From Spirogloea muscicola (Eukaryota; Streptophyta; Zygnematophyceae; Spirogloeales; Spirogloeaceae), in contig WELB01000027.1 in assembly GCA_009602725.1 (NCBI GenBank), positions 750,772 to 766,106 on the forward strand: 15,335 nucleotides of DNA, given 5' to 3'. The notes below the pieces were generated by a model that did not search any database, was not told where the DNA came from, and saw only the letters and a list, made by a program, of their open reading frames with translations. Both the position numbers and the translations under genes were made by a program. Each line of letters opens with the position of its first letter. Within the stretch, counting starts at the first letter, position 1. Below, one piece after another: positions 9,899 to 15,335 of this stretch.

Positions 9899-10336
9899 GC
9901 AAGTCGTACAAAACCAATCATGCTCTGGAAGGGAGTCAAGTGGAGGTACAAGACAGTGAACGTGGTAACCTCGCTTGCAGTGAGAGCACAAGAGCGTTAC
10001 ACCTGCCTGATCTGTACACTCACAAACTTCACAAGTTAGATGCTCAGATACCCAATGGTTAGTGGGGTCAATAGTAGTATCTATGTTACTGAGGTGATGA
10101 CAAGCAATGTTCTGAATATGATCACTGATAATACGGTTACATGAATTGCGAAGGCGAACCACACCTGAAGAGAGTTTCTCAACAACCTGAAGAATTAGAG
10201 GTCCAGTTGATGAGTCCAATACGTTCTGTGGCTTGACCTTAAGTACAAAAATCACCCACATCGATGTCCTTAAACTTGGGTTTGTAAGTACTGCTACGGA
10301 TTGCAGCGTACCGATTTGTCTCGCGGTGTTGCACAA
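9899..10336 (-). pseudogene. Integrase C-terminal domain with PHD finger
   Basis: An open frame of 174 residues (10336-9815, stop 9814-9812). Residues 45-85 resemble the GPF/Y-type integrase tail (TGPLILQVVEKLSSGVVRL, then RIISDHIQNIA). Residues 102-146 are a complete C4HC3 PHD finger: C102, C105, C117, C120, H125, C128, then W141, C143 and C146. PHD fingers usually read histone H3 tails, methylated or not; on an integrase one would be expected to steer insertion to particular chromatin, as chromodomains do in chromoviruses. This part has no internal stop, so it is better preserved than the rest of pol. The frame starts at an ATG in the middle of the integrase, so it is a fragment rather than a separate gene. 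The histone mark read cannot be told from the sequence. Confidence 0.88.
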
Positions 10337-11140
10337 TACGCAGGTTATTCATGGCCATGGGCATATGCTTCTAAAAGAGCTTGCCCCTAGCAGTGCAAAT
10401 CTTCTGCCAAATCACTGGATCATCCAGGTCCACAACGTCAGTAACAGTACGATGTCAGCTGGAATAAATAATTGCCGACCAAATAGAAGTAAATAAGGAC
10501 TATAGCAGGACAAAGAAGTCTGGTTTGACATACGATATCCCACTATTAATCATGGTAGGAATCGGTCCCAGCGCTCCAAGCCATGTCTCATTGCATATTT
10601 CATCAAACCTTTCTTTATCGTCTGCACCATCTGCTTTGCCAAACCATCAGCTTGCGGATGATCCCTAGATGTAAGACGATGATCAATGAAGCTGCGATCT
10701 AACAGCTGTTGAAAGTCGCCCTTGAATGCAGTACCGCGGTCTGTAAAGACTCTGCAGGAGCCCCATAGCGAGTATGCTCAACATCGCCGAAAACATTAGC
10801 AATGAGTTCACTGGATTTGGTGGGAATGATAGCGACTTCGACCCATTTGGGAAAATGTTTTATCATGATTAAACATGGGGCCGCTGCTGTTTCGCCAATC
10901 GGAGTGGTCCTGCCAAATCAAGACTCCATCTGTAGAAGAGCCCCCTAATTGGCATAGGGTGCAATACTGGAGATTTTAGTGAGAAGGCTACGTACGACGG
11001 CTACGATTGCACTCCTCACATTTTGACAATACATGCATGACTGTTCTAGTCAAACCATGCCACCAATACCTTGGCATAAGAAGACTGATGGTTCCTCTAA
11101 CACCAAAGTGTCCATAGTCTGTGTGGACATCTTGGACTAG
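10337..11140 (-). pseudogene. Ty3/gypsy integrase, zinc-binding and DDE core, disrupted
   Basis: The zinc-binding part is near 11130-11005: HTDYGHFGVRGT then RYWWHGL and KCEEC. The core starts SLDLAGPL, with the first catalytic Asp at 10919-10917, then MIKHFPKWVEVAIIPTKSSE and RYGAP. The second Asp is in VFTDRGTAF (codon 10741-10739). The third part reads DHRLTSRDHPQADGLAKQMV; the expected catalytic Glu aligns with Lys (AAG, 10636-10634). WD and GYR motifs of the core's end follow to about 10530. Several frameshifts and stops separate these blocks (for instance between SLDLAGPL and MIKHF, and between RYGAPAESLQ and TDRG). The protein family inserts retrotransposon cDNA into the genome; this copy is doubly broken. 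Confidence 0.9.
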
Positions 11141-11460
11141 CTGCAAACGACCAGCCGGAGGAGGGACAGCCTGGTTCCCGTATTACTGGTGCGGACGGAT
11201 AAGTTAATTGTTGTGCCAAACATATCGCTGAGCTCGGTATTTGATCCTGCCCTTTTGAATAGTAGGAAGATTAGGAAGATATATTCACTGGATGTAATGG
11301 ACCGGAAGATCTAGCCAAACATCTTCTTAAAAGAAGGTATCATCAGGCACGTCAAGAGCACAGGCAAATGGCGAGTAGATAGCAAAACAGGCCAGATAAG
11401 AAGCAGAACTACTGAGAGGTACACAGATAACAGCTACTGAAAGCAAAGCATATTCCTCTT

Positions 11461-11790
11461 CTACAGACGCTGGTGTAGGGTTGCGGCTGAGGGCATCTGC
11501 ATCCAAATTCTGTAGTCCTGAATTACAAATATATATGGATATATATGGAAAATCTCAAATTGAAACTCCGTTACACGTAGTGACCATCTGGCTAGTTTGC
11601 CAGTCAGATGATCAGTGGTCAGTAGCCACTTCAAAGAGTGGTGATCTTCGTCCTGCTGTGTAAGTACAGCTCCCATGCCGAGTTTGTTCCAGTCTATGTG
11701 CAGCTGGAACTCTTTAGCATTGTCAGGACGACGTAAAACAGGAGCGGTTGTCAGTGAGTGCTTCAACTAGCAAAAAGCGTTTTCCTGTTC
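11461..11790 (-). pseudogene. RNase H connection and N-terminal part, internally deleted
   Basis: The - strand reads WGSEQENAF, a stop, then LKHSLTTAPVLRRPDNAKEF, QLHIDWNKLGMGAVLTQQDE, and directly SLKWLLTTDHLTGKLARW. In intact Ty3/gypsy elements about 50-60 residues with the conserved Tyr-Ser-Arg and Glu motifs separate the first Asp strand from the KWL-TDHLTGKLARW segment; here they join as DEDHHSLKW. A shifted frame then ends the domain with ADALSRNP near 11490. The enzyme would degrade RNA in RNA/DNA hybrids during reverse transcription; with this deletion it cannot be functional. Confidence 0.88.
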
Positions 11791-12560
11791 AGATCCCCAA
11801 GCCATGGTGTCTTTTTCTTGAGAAGACTGCTAGGAGGACAAGCCAAATCACGAAAATTTGCTCAATATGCCGTCGATGGAAACTAGCAAGCCCTAAAAAG
11901 GATCTCAAAGACGTAAGATTGGTTGGTGCAGGAATAGACAAGATTGCGTGCACCTTGCTATAGAGTGGAGATAGACCATTCTCCGTTAGTTGATGACCAA
12001 GATAATGAGCCTCAGAGAGTGCAAACCTGCAATTTCCTGGATGGCACTTCAAAGCTGACTTCTGTATCAACTTAAGTACAGAATCAACATGAGTCACATG
12101 TTCAAAAAATTCATGACTGAATATCAGAACATCGTCTACATAACATCTGGTGTATAAAACTCCTCTCAATACTTGGTCTATAACACGCTGAAAGATAGAT
12201 GGGGCATTGCTCAGTCCAAAAGGCATCTTAAGCCATTGACAAAGTGTATCTACGCCCCCGAATGCAGTTTTATGTCGACGCTAGGCTCAATTTTGATCTG
12301 TTGAATTGATTGAACTATTGTCCATCTAAGACAAAGAAATCCTTTGCGGAACCAATACGGTTGAAGATTCCTTCTGGAGTAGGCATTGAATACCTAACGG
12401 CGTATTGGCATTTAACAATCGATGATCGCCGCACATACGTCGGTCAGTATAGTTCCCATTTTCGTCTTTCTTTGCCGGAAAGACAGTAGGAGCTGCACAT
12501 GAACTATTGGAAGATTTTATCATGCCATTGGCATGCAATTCCTGACATCTCTTTTTTACA
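11789..12560 (-). pseudogene. Ty3/gypsy reverse transcriptase, disrupted
   Basis: The N-terminal block reads MHANGMIKSSNSSCAAPTVF, PAKKDENGNY and MCGDHRLLNANT (12538-12326). A poorly preserved palm segment follows (IFNRIGSAKDFFVLDGQ, then a stop) near 12350-12290. The C-terminal block (12226-11789) has MPFGLSNAPSIFQRV, the catalytic motif CYVDDVLIFS with the Asp pair at 12136-12131, YLGHQLTENGL and SLRSFLGLASFHRR. This order and the PFGL...FxxxYVDD...LGL pattern are typical of Ty3/gypsy. A frameshift and at least one stop lie between the two blocks. It is the polymerase that copies element RNA to DNA; this copy is a fossil. Confidence 0.95.
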
Positions 12561-13152
12561 AGCTGCCTTGCACCAGAAAGCTGGGCGAGCTCTAGTTGGT
12601 GGCAGAAGGGCTCCTAGTTGGTGGCAGAAGGGCTCCTTTTCTAGCATCTAGTATTCATGCATTGATTAGTGACCTTCATGTTTTGACCCGTAGTTATTGA
12701 GCGGGTCAGTCTGCTGTAGGTTATGTAGATCTTTAGATGTGCTTGCCTTTGTACTTGGCCATTTGGCCTACATTTGTTTCTCTTACACTAAATTCCTTTT
12801 CTACAAGCTCATCCTCAAGAGAGACAACGTATACCTTGTCCGAAAGATGGGCTTCACATTGCTGAGATTGATATGAAACTTGGCACTTGTATATGTGCCC
12901 ATATCGGCTGCTGAGAATGCAAAACCCACAAAGATCTCCTGCTACAATTTTTGTTACCTGACGCCAATGTTTATCACATAATTGAGGACCCAGCTGCCAT
13001 TTGTACTCAACAATGTCTTTGTTAGCAGCAAGGGCTACAACCTTTGATTGCTACATTGTTTCATCTTCCTTCACGATGTCCTCAAGGTCAAACAAGGCTA
13101 ACACTCAATTGTCTATGTCCGTCAAATTCTCTGCACCCGCTTGAGGCTTTTC
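12561..13152 (-). pseudogene. Unassigned linker between methyltransferase and reverse transcriptase
   Basis: In the frame that continues after the DNMT, with interrupting stops, the - strand reads DLEDIVKEDETM, a stop, then VVALAANKDIVEYKWQLGPQ, LCDKHWRQVTKIVAGDLCGF, a stretch ending DKVYVVSLEDELVEKEF, and GQMAKYKGKHI. I recognise no protease active site (DSG/DTG) and no zinc knuckle, so gag/protease is not supported here. The MAKYKGKH segment (12761-12737) is repeated exactly over 25 bp in the opposite-strand copy at 15085-15109. It could be a spacer, an accessory domain or part of the methyltransferase polyprotein. Confidence 0.55.
12592..12635. repeat. 22-bp perfect tandem duplication
   Basis: CTAGTTGGTGGCAGAAGGGC plus TC occurs twice back to back (12592-12613 and 12614-12635). 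Since 22 is not a multiple of three, it shifts the frame just upstream of the reverse transcriptase block and counts as one more inactivating lesion. Confidence 0.95.
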
Positions 13153-14260
13153 TCAAAGGCCTCCTGAAGTGCAGCATACTGAGTGTATACGTCCAAGGAC
13201 GCTAATTAACCAAGTTATGCTATTTAAGTCAAACGCTTGACCTTTCAGGCTATTTCTCAGATCTGAAAAATGAGCTGGCGTGATATCACCAGGCCAAAAT
13301 CCCCATTGCCTTTTCTCGTTCCCCAGGAATTGGACATCAGATTGCGCGGGACCATCAACTGTAAGAGGTGCTGTGATTACCATTCCTTGGCCAATCTCAC
13401 CGTTTGGCTTGATGCTGAAAGCATCTGATCAAGGAGTTGCCACAAATGTAGGGAAGTGCGTCGTGGCCTGCCGGCTTTGTTGACTGGGTGATTCTTGACG
13501 TAATGTGGTACCGTTGGAAATTGTCGTCCAGCATCTAAGATGAGATCTACCCTGGTGTGTGGGTGTGGGTACTGCCCGCCGATGCGAGCTTGTAAGAGGG
13601 CCTGAATAGCCTCACTCTATCTGCCAAATAATTGACCCTAGCTGCATCAAGCTTGACGCATGGACCTAATATATGACATACTCGACGAAGATGCCTCATA
13701 GATGCCGTTCCATTTGGCGGCTCTACATTTTCTATGATGTATTCCATAGGCCCTTTTTGCCGGCCGCGAATATTCTTCATCAATTCTAGCATAAGAACGA
13801 AGAGTCAGTTACTGGAATTGTCGAAGCCCTGACTCTTGCCTGCACCACTGAACTCCTCACATGGAAACCCTGCTATGACTGGGTCCACCTGTGGCAGTCG
13901 CTTCAAATAGTCAACTTTGCTCGCTTCTTCAATGTCGCCAGGGAGGAGAGTATCCCAATTCCTCAATGTAGTTGGAGTCACAAGGTAGTTGTAGCGTTCC
14001 TGTAGAATAGAAATGTGATGTGCAGCTGCTTGCCTTGCATACGGATCGTTGTCTACATAGATATAGCAAGCGAATGTGCAACGACTCCAAAGCAAGCCTG
14101 CAAGGCCTATTGCTGCTCCTCCGAAGAGCTCCATGACCACTAGCCCCTTCTCACCAGATTCAAATGGAATGACGCCTGCACAGAACTGGTTGATCCAGGT
14201 ACAAACCAAGGACCGAAAGAGGATCAACAAGTCTATGCTACAACTACCTTGTGACTCCAA
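13153..14260 (-). pseudogene. C5-cytosine DNA methyltransferase inside the retrotransposon, disrupted
   Basis: Motif I (SAM binding) is VVMELFGGAAIGLAGL at about 14140-14093, followed by CYIYVDNDPYARQAA (motif II). Motif IV is GFPCEEFSGAGKSQGF (13870-13823), with the catalytic Cys codon at 13861-13859. Motif VI is YIIENVEPP (ENV at 13732-13724), then LGPCVKLDAA. Motif VIII-like ADRVRLF is near 13610. After a frameshift comes a target-recognition stretch (QYPHPHTRVDLILDAGRQFP). The C-terminal block is QWGFWPGDITPAHFSDL, RNSLKGQAFDLNSITWLIS (motif IX/X). The order I-IV-VI-VIII-IX/X is that of a full enzyme adding methyl groups to carbon 5 of cytosine. Lesions are a TGA at 13807-13805, a frameshift near 13600, another near 13460, and a TGA near 13430. 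PCE instead of the common PCQ is unusual but the Cys and Pro are kept. Which eukaryotic DNMT group it belongs to needs a tree. Confidence 0.92.
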
Positions 14261-14427
14261 CTACGTTGAGGGATTGGCCCCCTTCTCGTACTCTGTTCAT
14301 TCTTTTTCGGGCTGGTTGTTCCAGCCCCTATTCTCAATGGGCGAGCACTTTCTTCTGAAGAATTGGGATATTCTCCTCCCTGGCGACATCGAAGAAGCGA
14401 GCAAAGTTAAGTCTTTGAAGCGACTGC
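13894..14427. repeat. Inverted duplication of a methyltransferase segment
   Basis: The - strand DNMT segment 13997-13894 (encoding NYLVTPTTLRNWDTLLPGDI and on to LKRL) is repeated on the + strand as 14237-14271 plus 14361-14427, with only a handful of mismatches over about 102 aligned bases. The + copy is split by an 89-bp insertion (14272-14360). The arms are separated by about 240 bp, so a read-through transcript could fold back. Confidence 0.93.
14272..14360 (-). repeat. 89-bp insertion inside the + DNMT fragment (dispersed repeat copy B)
   Basis: Compared with the - strand DNMT, 89 bp interrupt the + fragment between TTGAGG and AATTGGG. On the - strand the insert reads GAAAGTGCTCGCCCATTGAG and then GGGGCTGG...CCAGCCCG, closely matching copy C at 15134-15186 and more distantly copy A at 9452-9510. 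The edges show no clear target-site duplication or splice sites, so insertion by transposition is not proven. Confidence 0.75.
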
Positions 14428-14629
14428 TGACGATAGTTTGCAAAATAAAACACTGCACACAACTCCGTTATACTGAAAGCAAATCCAACAACTGTCACAC
14501 TAGCAGACTTGAGCAAGAATTCAAGCAAAGTCCAACGACAAACTCAAGCTCAAAAGAGTCCGCTTGGCAATCAAAAGCGCGTGATAGTGCCCGGTAATCG
14601 GTTTCCAGTATCAGGGGTATCGTGGTATC

Positions 14630-14672
14630 ACTCTCTTTGACAGTGTCGTAGTATCACTTGTCACTTGATAGT
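14630..14672. repeat. Short direct repeat TCGTRGTATCACT
   Basis: TCGTGGTATCACT (near 14618-14630) recurs as TCGTAGTATCACT about 28 bases later. A small imperfect pair in non-coding sequence; no function is suggested. Confidence 0.45.
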
Positions 14673-14994
14673 TTCACCTAACTCTACGCGTGGGAGAGCC
14701 CCAATGGGCCGCTATACTAAGTGTCCAATCGTCCTCGAGACAAGCCCGCCCTGGTTGTACAGGTTGTACACGGGGGAGGCAGAGCTGCCCCGCAAGGTCC
14801 AAGTACAGATGCAAGCCGTGCACCCGGCAAGAACCGGGCCAGGAACCGGGGTGGCGCTTACTTACTTCCTGAATGTAATGGCTTGAATTGGCCTCGCTTT
14901 AATTTCATGCGCACCGCGCGCCTTCTCTCTTTTGGATGAGCTCACGTCTTGGAAAACCAACCCATAAATGACCATGGGTGACCAGAGAATTGGG

Positions 14995-15058
14995 GGATAA
15001 GAGTGAGAGCGAGGGGGAGAAGGGGTGGGGGGGAGAGAGGGAGGGAGAAAATGCGTGT
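14995..15058. repeat. GA-rich low-complexity tract
   Basis: The + strand runs GAGTGAGAGCGAGGGGGAGA then GGGGTGGGGGGGAGAGAGGG. It is similar in composition to the tracts at 8360-8495 and 8930-8990, but not an evident copy of them. Confidence 0.7.
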
Positions 15059-15084
15059 ATATTAAGAGATGGGGAGGCCATGTG

Positions 15085-15186
15085 TGGCCAAGTACAAAGG
15101 CAAGCACATTGGACAAATGTACGTCACCTGCAAGAAGGTGCTCGCCCATTGAGAAGAGGGGCTGGCAAAGCCAACCCAAAAAGAAT
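15085..15186 (+). repeat. Dispersed repeat copy C with the MAKYKGKH-type block
   Basis: 15085-15109 matches 12737-12761 perfectly in inverted orientation. 15134-15186 matches the insert at 14300-14358 in inverted orientation. Read on the + strand, with stops, it gives AKYKGKHIGQMYVTCKKVLAH, a compact Lys/Cys-containing frame shared by the copies, so this looks like transposon coding sequence of unknown function. Confidence 0.7.
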
Positions 15187-15335
15187 GGACAATGTTCAAA
15201 GCCAAAGAAAGAGGTGCTGAAAAAGGACTACACTACAAAGTGCAAGATGGTGCAGAGGGAGATGCAGATGGCTGCTCAGTATCCACGTGTGAGCAACAGC
15301 AGATCAGAGTAACTCGGAGCAGGAGAAGCGGCACT

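Larger units (their letters stand above)
9812..14260 (-). mobile_element. Decayed Ty3/gypsy-type LTR retrotransposon carrying a DNA methyltransferase and a PHD finger
   Basis: On the - strand, in transcript order: C5-methyltransferase (14260-13153), unassigned linker (13152-12560), reverse transcriptase (12560-11789), RNase H remains (11790-11461), integrase (11140-10150) and PHD finger (10039-9899). The RT-RNase H-integrase order is that of Ty3/gypsy (Metaviridae) rather than copia. Gag, protease, primer-binding site and a 5' LTR are not seen. At 14237 the sequence switches to an opposite-strand DNMT fragment, so the copy is 5'-truncated or rearranged. A purine run GGGGGGTGGGGA then TGCTAC reads at about 9853-9836 and could be the polypurine tract and LTR start. 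Multiple stops and frameshifts show it is inactive. Confidence 0.92.
14237..15335 (+). mobile_element. Remains of a second, oppositely oriented copy of the methyltransferase retroelement (partial)
   Basis: A + strand DNMT fragment (14237-14271 and 14361-14427, reading NWDILLPGDIEEASKV) is followed about 0.7 kb downstream by a 25-bp perfect match (15085-15109) to the linker of the first copy, which lies about 1.2 kb downstream of the same DNMT motif there, on its own strand. The same two landmarks in the same relative order argue for a second deleted copy in head-to-head arrangement. Nothing recognisable lies in 14428-15080 except low-complexity GA-rich sequence at about 14995-15050. After 15109 the frame reads HIGQMYVTCKKVLAH, a stop, then Lys-rich sequence to the window end. 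Confidence 0.6.

Noticed and set aside
9812-10336. PHD-finger frame as a separate host gene
   Set aside because: Its N-terminal part is the integrase tail and it is collinear with the integrase core on the same strand, so it belongs to the retrotransposon.
13805-14260. Methyltransferase frame as an intact small host gene
   Set aside because: It holds only motifs I-IV; later motifs continue downstream past a TGA and a frameshift, and the region is joined to retrotransposon pol.
14237-15186. Long terminal repeats formed by the repeats at the right end
   Set aside because: The matching segments are inverted relative to each other and partly coding, whereas LTRs must be direct repeats flanking the element.
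1-15335. tRNA or rRNA genes
   Set aside because: No cloverleaf-like segment with A/B boxes and no rRNA-like stretch was noticed on reading; a dedicated scan was not possible.

Overview
This looks like nuclear DNA of a green alga. The evidence is two intron-rich genes with short GC-rich exons and GT-AG introns, a plant-type organellar DnaJ co-chaperone, and TTAGGG/TTTAGGG-like motifs. Chlorophyte versus streptophyte (charophyte) alga cannot be settled from the sequence.

Layout. (1) 3-2819, + strand: the 3' seven exons of a gene for an inner-nuclear-membrane protein with a Man1/Src1 C-terminal (MSC) domain; the 5' end lies outside the window. (2) 2820-3376: convergent 3' ends with no gene. (3) 8147-3377, - strand: a complete 17-exon gene for a mitochondrial type I J-protein (Mdj1/GFA2 type). 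I reconstructed it exon by exon with every splice phase closing; it gives 430 residues with J domain, G/F region, four-pair zinc domain and C-terminal substrate domains. Two of its 16 introns are GC-AG, and the start codon is separated from the rest by an intron carrying telomere-like repeats. (4) 8148-9800: accessory spacer with purine-rich tracts, a 340-bp foldback hairpin, a (CCG)n microsatellite beside an ambiguous base, and dispersed repeat copies.

(5) About 9812-14260, - strand: a decayed Ty3/gypsy-type LTR retrotransposon. Read 5' to 3' on its own strand, the order is C5-cytosine DNA methyltransferase (DNMT), an unassigned linker, reverse transcriptase, RNase H, integrase, and a PHD finger at the integrase C-terminus. 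It has in-frame stops, frameshifts, an RNase H deletion and a lost integrase catalytic Glu, so this copy is not autonomous. No gag, protease, 5' LTR or primer-binding site was found. (6) 14237-15335, + strand: remains of a second, opposite copy of the same kind of element. A DNMT fragment is followed downstream by a 25-bp block that also occurs downstream of the DNMT in the first copy.

The most notable content is the retrotransposon that pairs a DNA-methylation writer with a histone-reader fold (PHD). Retrotransposon-borne DNMTs have been reported in dinoflagellates and charophyte algae. I do not know of a description of this exact DNMT-pol-PHD arrangement, but no search was possible. The head-to-head DNMT fragments could also form a hairpin transcript. 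The two host genes are unrelated in function and simply convergent.
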